Below, piece after piece: positions 27,503 to 36,400 of a DNA stretch of 64,000 nt. Where the stretch lies: positions 3,644,501-3,708,500 of the forward strand of contig NZ_CP023696.1 in NCBI RefSeq assembly GCF_008704425.1. The letters run 5' to 3'. How positions within the stretch are numbered: position 1 is the stretch's first letter; each line of letters starts with the position of its first letter. The position numbers were made by a program, and so were the translations under genes. Source of the DNA: Streptomyces fradiae ATCC 10745 = DSM 40063 (GTDB lineage Bacteria; Actinomycetota; Actinomycetes; Streptomycetales; Streptomycetaceae). Below the pieces are notes generated by a model. The model saw only the letters and a program-made list of their open reading frames with translations. It did no database searches and was not told where the DNA came from.

Positions 27503-28650
27503 GGATCGGACTGCTGGAAGCCGTGCGGCAGCAGCTCGCCGAGAGCGGCACCGAACCGACACCGGCCGGTGTCGCCGCCGCCCTGCGGGCGCAGGAGCGG
27601 CTGCTGGGCGACACGCAGGTCCTCGGGACGGCGGAGGAACTGCGCTGCGAACTGGTGGGCACGGGCCCGTTGGAACCGCTGCTCGCCGACCCGTCGGTCA
27701 CCGACGTGCTCGTGTCCGCACCGGACCGGGTGTGGGTGGACCGGGGCCAGGGGCTGGAGCCGTCCGGCGTGTCGTTCCCCGACGCCGATGCCGTCCGCCG
27801 CCTCGCGCAGCGTCTCGCGGCCGTGGCCGGCCGGCGGCTGGACGACGCCCGGCCCTGGGTCGACGCCCGGTTGCCGGACGGCACCCGGATGCACGCCGTG
27901 CTGCCCCCGGTCGCCGTCGGCTCGACGTGCCTGTCGCTGCGGGTGGTGCGCCCACGCGCCTTCACCCTCACCGAGCTCCGGCGGGCCGGCACCGTGCCGC
28001 CGGGCGGCGGACGCGTCCTGCGGGCCCTCGTCGACAACCGTGTGTCGTACCTGGTCAGTGGCGGCACGGGCACGGGCAAGACGACCCTGCTGGCCACACT
28101 CCTCGGGCTCGTGGGACACCGTGAGCGGATCGTCCTCGCCGAGGACTCCGCCGAACTGCGCCCCGAGCACCCCCACGTGGTGCGGCTGGAGGCCCGCCCG
28201 CCGAACCAGGAGGGCGCCGGCCGGGTGACCCTGCGGGACCTGGTGCGCCAGGCACTGCGGATGCGGCCGGATCGCCTCGTCGTCGGGGAAGTGCGCGGCG
28301 CGGAGGTCGCCGACCTGCTCGCCGCCCTCAACACCGGGCACGAGGGCGGTTGCGGGACCGTCCACGCCAACACCGCGGCCGACGTGCCCGCCCGCCTCGA
28401 AGCACTCGGGGCGACGGCTGGGCTCGACCGCGCCGCGCTGCACAGCCAGCTGGCCGCCGGTCTGTCGGCCGTGGTGCACCTGGTGCGCGCGCCGGACGGC
28501 AGCAGGCGGGTCGCGCAGATCCACGTACTGGAGAGGGGGCCCGACGGACTCGTGACGACCGTGCCGGCGCTGACGTGGTCACCGGCGGGATTCGTGGAGG
28601 AGCGGGGCCGGCAGCGGCTGTACGCGTTGATCGGGGGTCCGCCGTGGTGA
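27499..28650 (+). CDS. tadA: TadA/CpaF secretion ATPase
   Basis: A 383-residue type II/IV secretion ATPase that powers Flp-type pilus assembly from the cytoplasm. Walker A is GGTGTGKTT (188-196), the Asp box is VLAEDSAEL, and Walker B is LVVGEVRGAE. A histidine box follows in GHEGGCGTVHANT. An N-terminal helical domain (ELVGTGPLEPLLADPSVTDVLV) precedes the core. The length is normal for the family. ATG 27499 overlaps the upstream stop (ATGA), and its own stop overlaps tadB (GTGA). This indicates one tightly coupled operon. Confidence 0.92.
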   Translation: MRIGLLEAVRQQLAESGTEPTPAGVAAALRAQERLLGDTQVLGTAEELRCELVGTGPLEPLLADPSVTDVLVSAPDRVWVDRGQGLEPSGVSFPDADAVRRLAQRLAAVAGRRLDDARPWVDARLPDGTRMHAVLPPVAVGSTCLSLRVVRPRAFTLTELRRAGTVPPGGGRVLRALVDNRVSYLVSGGTGTGKTTLLATLLGLVGHRERIVLAEDSAELRPEHPHVVRLEARPPNQEGAGRVTLRDLVRQALRMRPDRLVVGEVRGAEVADLLAALNTGHEGGCGTVHANTAADVPARLEALGATAGLDRAALHSQLAAGLSAVVHLVRAPDGSRRVAQIHVLERGPDGLVTTVPALTWSPAGFVEERGRQRLYALIGGPPW

Positions 28651-29531
28651 CGGTCCCGTCGGCGTACACCGCTGCGCTCTGCGCGGGTGCGGCCGTGTGG
28701 CTCTGCGTGGCGGGCGGACCGGGCGCACGGCGCCGGCGGCTGCTGTTCGCGGCAAGCGCCGGGCTGAACGCCGGTGCGGCGCCGCACCGGCGGTGGGTGG
28801 CGCGGTCGGCTTCGCCGCTCCGGCGGTGGCTGGCGCGGCCGGTATCGCGGTTCCGCCCTGAGTGGCTGTGCCTGGCCGCAGGGGCCGGACTGGCCCTGCT
28901 GGGTGACTCCCCGCTGCCGCTGCTGGCGGGTGCCGCCGGCATCCCACTCGTCGGCAGGCGGCTGCGGGCACGGGCCCGCGCCGGGGAACGCGACCGGCGC
29001 GCCGACGCGGTGATCGACCTGTGCGCCACCATCGCCGCCGAGCTGCGCGCGGGAAGCCAGCCGGCGCAGGCGCTGTGCTTCGCCGCCCGCGCGACCGGCG
29101 CCCTCGGCGACGACGAGCCCGCCGTGGTGGCGGCCGCCCGCTTCGGCGGCGACGTGCCGGAGGCTCTGCGCGGCGCGGCGGCCGTGGAAGGCGCCGAGGG
29201 GCTGGCCGGGCTCGGAGCGTGCTGGCAGGTCGCCGTGGACGGCGGTGCGGGCCTGGCCGCCGGGCTGGACCGGCTGGAGGCGGCGCTGCGCGAGCGGAGG
29301 GAGGAGAGGGAACGGCTCCGCGCCCAGTTGTCGGGAGCGTGGGCGACCGTCGTCCTCCTGGCGCTGTTGCCCGTCGCCGGCCTCGCGATGGGGGCCGCCC
29401 TCGGGGCCGGCCCGCTGAGGGTCCTCCTGCACACCCCGGCCGGCCTCGCCTGCCTGGTCGTCGGGGGAGCCCTGGAGGCGGCGGGACTGTGGTGGGCCGG
29501 GCGGATCGTCCGGGCGGGGGCAGAGCCGTGA
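28647..29531 (+). CDS. tadB: TadB-like inner-membrane protein
   Basis: A 294-residue type II secretion F-domain protein. Hydrophobic segments lie near the N-terminus (two) and at the C-terminus (two: VVLLALLPVAGLAMGAALGAG and GLACLVVGGALEAAGLWW). They surround a cytoplasmic domain with AVIDLCATIAAELRAGSQPAQAL, the conserved F-domain stretch. It forms the membrane platform on which TadA acts. GTG 28647 overlaps the tadA stop by four bases; a second GTG directly before it (28644) is also possible. Confidence 0.85.
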   Translation: MTVPSAYTAALCAGAAVWLCVAGGPGARRRRLLFAASAGLNAGAAPHRRWVARSASPLRRWLARPVSRFRPEWLCLAAGAGLALLGDSPLPLLAGAAGIPLVGRRLRARARAGERDRRADAVIDLCATIAAELRAGSQPAQALCFAARATGALGDDEPAVVAAARFGGDVPEALRGAAAVEGAEGLAGLGACWQVAVDGGAGLAAGLDRLEAALRERREERERLRAQLSGAWATVVLLALLPVAGLAMGAALGAGPLRVLLHTPAGLACLVVGGALEAAGLWWAGRIVRAGAEP

Positions 29532-30310
29532 CCGGGGAGGCATCGGAGGTCGTCCACCGCCTGTGGACAGTGCTCGCGATGCTCGCCGCCACGCTGTGGA
29601 CGGGGTGGGCGATGAGCCGCTTGAGGCGGGGGCGGCGCAGCCGGGCGCGGATCCTGGACCTCCTCGCCGCCGAGCGCCCGCGTCCCCTGCGACCCCTGCG
29701 CCCCCGGTGGGCGCGGCGGGCGACGTCGGTGGCACGCCGGTGGGCCGGTCCGGTGGGGGCCTTCGCCGCCGGGTGGGCGCTGGTCGGCGGGTTGGCCGGG
29801 TGCGCCGTCGGGGTCGTCGGCGCGTACGGCGTACGGAGGTGGCAGGACCGGCCCCGTCCCGTGGCCGCCGAGGACGCGGAGGCGGCTCGGCTGCCGCTGG
29901 CGGCGGAACTGCTCGCGGCCTGCCTGTCGGCCGGGGCAGGCCCCCGGGAGGCGGCGGAGGCCGTGGGCCGATCGGTGGGCGGCCCGGTGGGTGAGCGGCT
30001 CAGACGGACGGCGGCGGAGCTGGCGCTGGGCGGCGAGCCGGGCGAGGCGTGGGCCCGGTTCGGCGACGTCCCGGGCGCGCGGCGGCTGGCCCGCTGCCTG
30101 GAGCGCGCCGCCGTCTCGGGGGCACCGGCGGCGATACCGGTGTCCCGGCTGGCCGCCGCGTTGCGCGCGGATCGTGCGAGAGCGGCAGCCACCCGGGCCC
30201 AGCGTGCGCAGGTGCTCATCACGGCCCCGGTGGGGCTGTGCTTCCTGCCGGCCTTCCTGGCGGTGGGTGTCGCGCCGGTCGTCATCGGACTCGCCGGCCG
30301 GCTGCTGTGA
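29528..30310 (+). CDS. tadC: TadC-like inner-membrane protein
   Basis: A 260-residue second F-domain platform protein. It has an N-terminal hydrophobic segment, one at about residues 80-100, and one at the C-terminus (LCFLPAFLAVGVAPVVIGL). The cytoplasmic part contains LPLAAELLAACLSAGAGPREAAEAV, matching the TadB/TadC repeat. GTG 29528 overlaps the tadB stop (GTGA). It probably pairs with TadB in the membrane. Confidence 0.83.
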   Translation: MTGEASEVVHRLWTVLAMLAATLWTGWAMSRLRRGRRSRARILDLLAAERPRPLRPLRPRWARRATSVARRWAGPVGAFAAGWALVGGLAGCAVGVVGAYGVRRWQDRPRPVAAEDAEAARLPLAAELLAACLSAGAGPREAAEAVGRSVGGPVGERLRRTAAELALGGEPGEAWARFGDVPGARRLARCLERAAVSGAPAAIPVSRLAAALRADRARAAATRAQRAQVLITAPVGLCFLPAFLAVGVAPVVIGLAGRLL

Positions 30311-30345
30311 CAACGGACGAGAGGTACAGGGAAAGGGAGGTTGCC

Positions 30346-30558
30346 GTGTGGCATCGCATGATGACGTGGACGAGGCGTCACTGGGTGGGGGTCCGGAGGG
30401 GGCTCCGCCGGGACGCGGGAATGAACACGGCGGAGTACGCGATGGGCACGATCGCCGCTTGCGCCTTCGCGGCCGTGCTGTACAAGGTCGTGACGAGCGA
30501 CGCCGTGTCGTCGGGGCTGCGGTCGACGATCGAGAGGGCCCTCGATGCGCCGTTCTGA
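30346..30558 (+). CDS. Flp-type pilin (DUF4244)
   Basis: A 70-residue protein. A basic leader (WTRRHWVGVRRGLRRDAG) is followed by MNTAEYAMGTIAACAFAAVLYKVV. The GMNTAEY junction matches the Flp prepilin cleavage pattern, with Gly before the cut and Glu-Tyr at +5/+6, so this is the likely major pilin. Homologues are classed as DUF4244 (Rv3656c in M. tuberculosis). GTG 30346 has GGGAGG five bases upstream. A strong binding site here, unlike at the coupled neighbours, fits a need for more pilin than machinery. Confidence 0.85.
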   Translation: MWHRMMTWTRRHWVGVRRGLRRDAGMNTAEYAMGTIAACAFAAVLYKVVTSDAVSSGLRSTIERALDAPF

Positions 30559-30599
30559 GGCGGCTCCTCCTCTCGCGTCGCGGCGGGGACCGGGGGTCG

Positions 30600-30941
30600 G
30601 TGACGGCGGAGGCGGCCCTGGCCGTGCCCGCGCTGGTGGTCTTCACCGTGGCTCTGCTGTGGGGGCTCGTCGCGGCGGCCGCGCAGATCCAGTGCGTGGA
30701 CGCCGCCCGCGCCGGGGCCAGGGCTGTAGCGCGGTCGGAGCCGGAGTCGGCGGCGGTGGAGGCGGCCCGGGAGGCGGCACCGGCGGGAGCGCGGGTGGCG
30801 GTGGAGCGCACGGGCGACCTGTGGCGGGTACGCGTCGAGGCGCCCGCACCGGGGCCCGTGTCCTGGACGCTGACTCTCCGGGCGGAGGCGGCCGCCCTGG
30901 CGGAGGACACCCTGGCCGAGACGGCGGCGCCAAGCCCGTGA
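30600..30941 (+). CDS. TadE-like pseudopilin
   Basis: A 113-residue TadE-family protein. It has one hydrophobic segment (AALAVPALVVFTVALLWGLVAAAAQ), then a small Ala/Glu-rich domain with CVDAARAGARAVARSE. The residues before it (DRGSVTAEAALA) form a prepilin-type site. GTG 30600 is the clearest start, but a start further left (such as CTG 30555), including the basic leader RRLLLSRRGGDRGS, would suit prepilin processing better. Its stop overlaps the next gene (GTGA). Confidence 0.75.
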   Translation: MTAEAALAVPALVVFTVALLWGLVAAAAQIQCVDAARAGARAVARSEPESAAVEAAREAAPAGARVAVERTGDLWRVRVEAPAPGPVSWTLTLRAEAAALAEDTLAETAAPSP

Positions 30942-31450
30942 AGGCGGGTGGGCCGGATGGCGGCGAGGGGAGCGGGAGGGCCCGCGATCGGCACGGCGGT
31001 GGCGGGGCTCCGGGGGTCGGCAACGCCGGACGGCGAGCGGGCCCGAGGCCGGGCGGGGATCGCCGGGCGCCCGCGGGGGCCCACGGGTCAGGTCGCGGCG
31101 CGGCGCCGAGGCCGGTCGCGTGGCCCGCGGTCCGGGGCCGGGACCGCGGAGCCGCGACGGTCTGGGCGGTCATGGCCACGGGGGTGCTGTGCGTCGTGTT
31201 CGCCGCCGTACTCGCTCTGGGCCAGGCCGTCGCGGCCCGGCACCGGGCCGGCGGAGCCGCCGATCTGGCCGCCCTCGCAGCGGCAGACCGCGCGCTCTCG
31301 GGCGCCGAGGCGGCCTGTGCGGCAGCCGGCCGCGTCGCCAGGGCACAGCGGGCCGAGCTGACGAGCTGCGGTCTGCGGGGTGAGATCGCGGAGGTGACGG
31401 CAAGGGTCCGGTTCGGCCCGTACGCGCCGGCGGTCAGGTCCCGCGCGGGC
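30938..31450 (+). CDS. TadG-like (Rv3654c-type) protein without a normal stop
   Basis: GTG 30938 overlaps the tadE-like stop. A Gly/Arg-rich leader of about 70 codons leads to DRGAATVWAVMATGVLCVVFAAV, a prepilin-like N-terminus. QAVAARHRAGGAADLAALAAAD then follows, typical of the Rv3654c family next to tadE in actinobacteria. Family-like sequence ends near 31450, but the frame has no stop until 34315. The remaining 2.8 kb is antisense to the helicase gene. The end given is where similarity stops. Either a stop was lost or there is a frameshift here: stops lie close by in the other two frames, at 31495 and 31548. Confidence 0.65.
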
Positions 31451-31837
31451 CCCCCGGAGGCCTGGCCGGGACCGGGCGACATCCCGGAGCCGGTTGAGCC
31501 GGTCGAGCCGGTCCACGGGGCGGCGTCCCCGGGGCTGCCGGGCCGGGTGAGCCCGCCCGGCACGCCCAGGCGATCGAGGCGGTCCCGTCGTCGGAGGCAC
31601 GCTCGGGACGCCGGTGGCCGTCCGGAGACGGGATGGCTGGCCGGCTTCCGGAGGTGTGGCCTTGACGTGGTGGTCGGACGGGGTGGCTGTGCCGGCAGCG
31701 GCCCGGTCGGGACGTGCCGCCGGGCCGAGACGGGCTGGGTGGCCGTACCTCCGCAGGCAGGGGCCTTTCGGCCGGGATGCGGCGGGCAGCACACGAAGCG
31801 GCGGACACGGGGCCGGGGCGACGCGCGGCGGCCGTTC

Positions 31838-34330
31838 CTACGGGGGTGGCGGCCGGTCGCCGCCGGGTGCGGCCGGATCCTCCCGCGGGGCGCCCCGCAG
31901 GAGCTCGGTGAGGAGGCGTACGGCGGCACGCTTGTGCAGCGGATCGTTGCCGTTGCCGCACTTGGGCGACTGGATGCACGAGGGGCAGCCCGCCTCGCAC
32001 TCGCAGGACGCGATGGCCTCGCGGGTGGCACCGAGCCAGGCACGGGCGGTGTGGAAGGCGCGCTCGGCGAACCCCGCGCCGCCCGGATGGCCGTCGTAGA
32101 CGAATACCGTCGGCAACAGCGTGTCGGGGTGGAGGGGCACGGACACACCGCCGATGTCCCAGCGGTCGCATGTGGCGAACAGCGGCAGCAGGCCGATCGA
32201 GGCGTGTTCGGCGGCGTGCAGGGCGCCGCCCAGCTGCTCGGGGTTGATTCGCGCGGCGTCCAGCTGGTCCTCCGTGACCGTCCACCACACCGCCCGCGTG
32301 CGCAGGGTGCGCGGCGGGAGGTCGAGCTTGGTCTCGCCCAGCACCTCACCGGTCATCAGCCGGCGGCGCAGGAAGGAGACGACCTGGTTGGTGACCTCGA
32401 CGGAGCCGTAGCAGAGACGGCCGTCCCCCCACGGGACCTCGGTGTCCGTCTCCAGGACGGAGATGGAGGTGGTGTCGCGGGCGGTGGTCGAGTACGGGGG
32501 GCTCGCCTCCTCGACGAGGGCGACCGACTCCTTCAGGTCCAGGCGCCGCACCAGGTACGTGCGGCCCTGGTGCAGGTGGACGGCGCCCTCGTGGACCGTG
32601 GTGTGGGCGGCCGCCTCGTCCACGGTGCCGAGGAGCCGCCCCGTGCCCTCCTCGACGATCTGGACGGGGCTGCCGCCCCCGCCCCGGATGTCGGTGAGAT
32701 CGGCGGCGCGCTCCCGCCGCGTCCAGTACCAGCCGGACGCCCGGCGCCGCAGCAGCCCCGCGGCCTCCAGCTGCGGCAGCAGGTCCGCCGCGGACGGCCC
32801 GAACAGCTCCAGGTCGCCGTCGGTGAGCGGCGACTCGGCCGCGGCGGCGCACAGATGCGGGGCGAGGACGTAGGGGTTGTCGGGGTCCAGCACGGTGGAC
32901 TCCACCGGACGGCGGAACAGCGCCTCCGGGTGGTGGACCAGATACGTGTCCAGCGGGTCGTCGCGGGCGACCAGCACGGCGAGGGCGCCCTCGCCGGACC
33001 GTCCGGCGCGGCCGGCCTGCTGCCACAGGGAGGCGCGGGTGCCCGGGTATCCGGCGATGAGCACGGCGTCCAGGCCCGACACGTCGATGCCCAGCTCCAG
33101 AGCGGTGGTCGCCGCCAGCCCGAGCAGCTCGCCGGAGTGCAGCGCCCGCTCCAGGGCGCGGCGCTCCTCGGGCAGGTAGCCGCCCCGGTAGGCGGCCACC
33201 CGCCGGGCGAGGGAGCGGTCCACCTCGGCGAGCCGCTCCTGGGCGATGACCGAGATCAGCTCGGCGCCCCGCCGGGAGCGGACGAAGGCGACCGAGCGGA
33301 CCCCCTGCACGGTCAGGTCGGTCAGGAGGTCGGCCGTCTCCGCGGTGGCGCTGCGTCGGACGGGCGCGCCGTTCTCGCCCTCCAGTTCGGTGAGCGGCGG
33401 CTCCCACAGGGCGAAGACGAGCTCGCCGCGCGGCGACGCGTCGTCGGCCACCTCCCGGACGGGCAGGCCGGTGAGGCGGCTCGCGGCGGCGGCCGGTTCG
33501 GCGGCGGTCGCCGAGGCGAGCAGGAACACGGGCGCGGAACCGTACCGCGCGCACAGGCGGCGCAGACGGCGCAGCACCTGCGCCACGTGGGAGCCGAACA
33601 CCCCCCGGTACGTGTGGCACTCGTCGATCACGACGTAGCGCAGGGCGCGCAGGAAGGAGGACCAGCGCGGGTGGGACGGGAGCATGCCCCGGTGGAGCAT
33701 GTCCGGGTTGGTCAGCACGTAGTTCGCGTACTGGCGGACCCACTCCCGCTCCTCGAACGGCGTGTCGCCGTCGTACACCGCCGGGCGGATCCGGGTGCCG
33801 AGCGGGGCGGACAGGGCGCGTACGGCGCGCCTCTGGTCGGCGGCGAGCGCCTTGGTGGGGGAGAGGTACAGGGCGGTGGCGCCCCGGCCGTTCGCCGCCT
33901 CGGAGCCGTCCAGGAGCGTCGACAGGACGGGGGCCAGGTAGGCGAGGGACTTGCCGGACGCCGTGCCTGTGGCGATCACCACCGACTCGCCGTCCAGGGC
34001 GTGCTCGGCCGCGGCCGCCTGGTGGGCCCACGGGTGGTCGATTCCGGCCTGCCGGATCGCGCGGAGCACTTCGGGACGGATGCGGTCCGGCCAGAGGGCA
34101 TGCCGACCCGGCCTCGGGGGCAGGTGCTCCGTATGAGTGATGCGCGCAGCCCGGTTCGCCCCTGCGGTGAGCCGGTCGAGGACCGTGCCGGGGGAGGGGC
34201 GGGCGCCCCCGTTCTCGGGGGGTCGACTGGGGCGGTGATTCCTGGCCATCGACACCGAGTGTGTCACCGGCGTGACGGACAATGCTCCCAAGGCGTCGTG
34301 CATGGCTGCTGGTAAGTGATTGAATGCCAT
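31838..34330 (-). CDS. MrfA/YprA-like DEAD/H-box helicase with DUF1998 zinc domain
   Basis: Superfamily 2 helicase of 830 residues. Walker A is ATGTASGKS (about 120-128), the DEAH-type box VVIDECHTYRG, motif III LASATA, and motif VI QQAGRAGRSGEG. The C-terminus has four clustered cysteines, CECEAGCPSCIQSPKCG, marking the DUF1998 zinc module. This layout is that of MrfA (YprA), a DNA-repair helicase acting on mitomycin C lesions in Bacillus; Rv3649 is the mycobacterial relative. I chose ATG 34330 (MAFNHLPAAM). Its sixth codon is TTA, so translation should depend on the bldA leucyl-tRNA. It diverges from bldG across 78 bases. Confidence 0.92.
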   Translation of the reverse strand: MAFNHLPAAMHDALGALSVTPVTHSVSMARNHRPSRPPENGGARPSPGTVLDRLTAGANRAARITHTEHLPPRPGRHALWPDRIRPEVLRAIRQAGIDHPWAHQAAAAEHALDGESVVIATGTASGKSLAYLAPVLSTLLDGSEAANGRGATALYLSPTKALAADQRRAVRALSAPLGTRIRPAVYDGDTPFEEREWVRQYANYVLTNPDMLHRGMLPSHPRWSSFLRALRYVVIDECHTYRGVFGSHVAQVLRRLRRLCARYGSAPVFLLASATAAEPAAAASRLTGLPVREVADDASPRGELVFALWEPPLTELEGENGAPVRRSATAETADLLTDLTVQGVRSVAFVRSRRGAELISVIAQERLAEVDRSLARRVAAYRGGYLPEERRALERALHSGELLGLAATTALELGIDVSGLDAVLIAGYPGTRASLWQQAGRAGRSGEGALAVLVARDDPLDTYLVHHPEALFRRPVESTVLDPDNPYVLAPHLCAAAAESPLTDGDLELFGPSAADLLPQLEAAGLLRRRASGWYWTRRERAADLTDIRGGGGSPVQIVEEGTGRLLGTVDEAAAHTTVHEGAVHLHQGRTYLVRRLDLKESVALVEEASPPYSTTARDTTSISVLETDTEVPWGDGRLCYGSVEVTNQVVSFLRRRLMTGEVLGETKLDLPPRTLRTRAVWWTVTEDQLDAARINPEQLGGALHAAEHASIGLLPLFATCDRWDIGGVSVPLHPDTLLPTVFVYDGHPGGAGFAERAFHTARAWLGATREAIASCECEAGCPSCIQSPKCGNGNDPLHKRAAVRLLTELLRGAPREDPAAPGGDRPPPP

Positions 34331-34408
34331 CGCGGCTGGCGATCCGTTCCCTGGCTCCGTCGGGGAGACCCGGGGGCGACCGCTCGATAGCAAGGTGCTG
34401 GAGGATCC

Positions 34409-34762
34409 GTGGACCTGTCCCTGTCGACTCGCAATGTGTCCGGCCCTGGTGGCGACCGTACGGTCGTCGAGGTCGGTGGCGAGATTGATGTGTATACCGC
34501 GCCCAAGCTGCGCGAGCAGTTGGTCGAGTTGGTGAACGACGGCAGCTATCACCTGGTCGTCGACATGGAGGGTGTGGACTTCCTGGACTCGACCGGTCTC
34601 GGCGTCCTGGTCGGCGGACTGAAGCGCGTGCGCGCCCACGAGGGCTCGCTGCGGCTGGTCTGCAACCAGGAGCACATCCTGAAGATCTTCCGGATCACGG
34701 GCCTGACCAAGGTGTTCCCGATCCACACCACGGTCGACGAGGCCGTCGCCGCCACCGACTGA
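34409..34762 (+). CDS. bldG: Anti-sigma factor antagonist BldG
   Basis: STAS-domain protein of 117 residues, near-identical in pattern to Streptomyces BldG, which is needed for aerial growth and antibiotic production. The phosphorylated serine lies in [15 protein letters not shown] (about Ser61). When unphosphorylated such proteins bind anti-sigma factors and free sigma factors. GTG 34409 is preceded by GGAGGA at ideal spacing. The promoter must lie within the 78 bases shared with the helicase gene or inside the helicase 5' end. The partner anti-sigma gene follows, unusually far away (828 bases). Confidence 0.95.
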   Translation: MDLSLSTRNVSGPGGDRTVVEVGGEIDVYTAPKLREQLVELVNDGSYHLVVDMEGVDFLDSTGLGVLVGGLKRVRAHEGSLRLVCNQEHILKIFRITGLTKVFPIHTTVDEAVAATD

Positions 34763-35590
34763 CCGGGCGGCGACGTCCGGCCCGCCCTGTGCCGGCCGGA
34801 TGCCGCGTCGTGGTGCGTCCGGCCGTACCGGCACGAGCCGACGGGTGCCGGCCGGTGACCGCGCCCTGCGTGGTCCGGGCGTCCCCGGTGGCGCCGGACC
34901 CGTCCGGTGGCCGGCGGGCAGCTCGGCGCGGGTATCCCGCGGGCTGCCCACCGCGAGCCGTGCGGCTGGTACCGCGAGCCGTGCGGCTGCGCCGTGCGCC
35001 GTCGTGCGCCGGGCAGGTCCGGGGCCGCGTCGGTGGGCATCCGGCGCGGTGCGCTCCGCTACCGGCAGGCCAGGTGCGACGCGGCGGTGGATCGGCGACG
35101 TGCGATGCCGGCACCCCGAGAACGCGGCGGCCCGCGGGTCGCCGTGAGCCCGCGCCGGGCTCCCGCCAGGGCCCGGCGCCAGGGCGCGGTGCCGCTGCGG
35201 TGCCGGTCACGGCGCCGCGCCGGAGCCCGCGTCGGGCGTCCCGTGCCGCGTCCCCGCGTCCGGTCCGCCTGCCACGCCGGTCGGGCCTCGTGCCGTGCGG
35301 GCGCGGTCGGCGGAGGCGCGGTGGACGGCCGGGCGCGTGGCAATGGCCGGAACCGGGGCGTGTGCCTCCCGGGCGGGGCGTGAAGGCCCGCACGTGGGGC
35401 ACATGGACCCCATGCGGCCCCGGTGCCGTACAGGCTCAGGACGCGCCGCAGGTGCATACCGCCGCCGGAGGCCGTGCCCCCGGCGGTGCGGACGTACCGG
35501 GCACCCCCGGACGTCCGGTGGAACGGCAGGGGTGGCGGGCAGCCGGCCCGGACCTCTGAGAAGCACGCTCGTACGCCCGAGGGGGACCGC
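34763..35590. repeat. 828-base gap after bldG with direct repeats
   Basis: No gene is supported between bldG and its anti-sigma partner. The gap is extremely GC-rich. ACCGCGAGCCGTGCGGCTG is repeated at 34950 and 34971, and looser GTGCCGG/GCCGTGCG repeats occur throughout. There is no clear terminator after bldG. Confidence 0.6.
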
Positions 35591-36049
35591 ATGGCCACCG
35601 TTGAACTCCGCTTCAGCGCCCAGCCCGAGCACGTCAGGACCGCCCGCCTGGTGGCGGCCGCCGTCGCCCGCCGGGCAGGGGTGGACGAAACCGTGCTGGA
35701 CGAGGTCAGGCTCGCCGTCGGTGAGGCGTGCTCCCGCGCCGTGGGGCTGCACCGCAGCAACGGCGTCACCGCACCCGTCACCGTGCTGCTGACCGAGGAG
35801 GAGAAGGCGTTCTCCATCCAGGTCGGCGACGAGGTGCCCGGCGCGGGCGTCGCCGCGGCCGACGCGGCCGGCGTGCCGGGCTCCCGCGAGGGCGCCCCGG
35901 CGCGCGAGTTCGACGACGCCGAGGGCGAGGACCAGATGGGCCTCGCGGTGATCAGCGGGCTCGTCGACGATGTCGAGGTGTCCGCGGGCGAGCGCGGTGG
36001 CCTCATTCGGATGAGTTGGCCCCGCGCGGGTTCCGCCGAGATCCTCTGA
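35591..36049 (+). CDS. RsbW-like anti-sigma factor / HATPase, BldG partner
   Basis: A 152-residue histidine-kinase-like ATPase domain protein (GHKL fold). LDEVRLAVGEACSRAVGLH supplies the N-box region, and DQMGLAVISGLVDDVEV the G-box. This is the anti-sigma factor encoded downstream of bldG in Streptomyces; family knowledge says BldG binds it to release sigma factors. ATG 35591 has GAGGGGG close upstream. The glycine-rich ATP lid (PGAGVAAADAAGVPGSREG) is short and variable. A small hairpin (36093-36112) follows. Confidence 0.88.
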   Translation: MATVELRFSAQPEHVRTARLVAAAVARRAGVDETVLDEVRLAVGEACSRAVGLHRSNGVTAPVTVLLTEEEKAFSIQVGDEVPGAGVAAADAAGVPGSREGAPAREFDDAEGEDQMGLAVISGLVDDVEVSAGERGGLIRMSWPRAGSAEIL

Positions 36050-36092
36050 GGCCCCTCGACCCGCACACGCCCCCGCACGCGAGTCCACTTCC

Positions 36093-36112
36093 GGCCCCGC
36101 CGGGCCGGGGCC
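36093..36112 (+). terminator. Small GC hairpin after the anti-sigma gene
   Basis: GGCCCCG pairs with CGGGGCC across a six-base loop, 44 bases past the stop. The rest of the 351-base gap to hppA (36050-36400) holds no gene. Confidence 0.45.
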
Positions 36113-36400
36113 TTCACCCTCCTCCGCGCCGGGCCCGGACCGGACCACTCCGTTCCGCGCCGCGTGTGCCGCGTCGGCCGCCGCCCCGCCCGGCCCCCGC
36201 CCGGCCCCCGCCCCGCCCGGCCGCTTTCTGGCCCCTCCTCGCCTTCCTCCGTCCGGGTGGATCACGGGAAGCGGATCGTCCACGGATCATTTGCCGACCG
36301 CCATGTCCCGGTTGATCCTGGTCTTCCGTACCCCCCGTCTCCAGCCGGGTACCGCGTGCCGCAGGCCGCCCCGGTCGTGAGCCGACGTCAAGGAGGACCA

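Noticed and set aside
31451-34315. Continuation of the tadG-like frame as a giant protein of more than 1100 residues
   Set aside because: Its composition is that of antisense to the helicase and has no domain. I kept only the part with family similarity and raised the missing stop as a finding.
36164-36400. Longer N-terminus for the pyrophosphatase
   Set aside because: The extra residues are Pro/Arg low complexity. A perfect AGGAGG lies just before ATG 36401.
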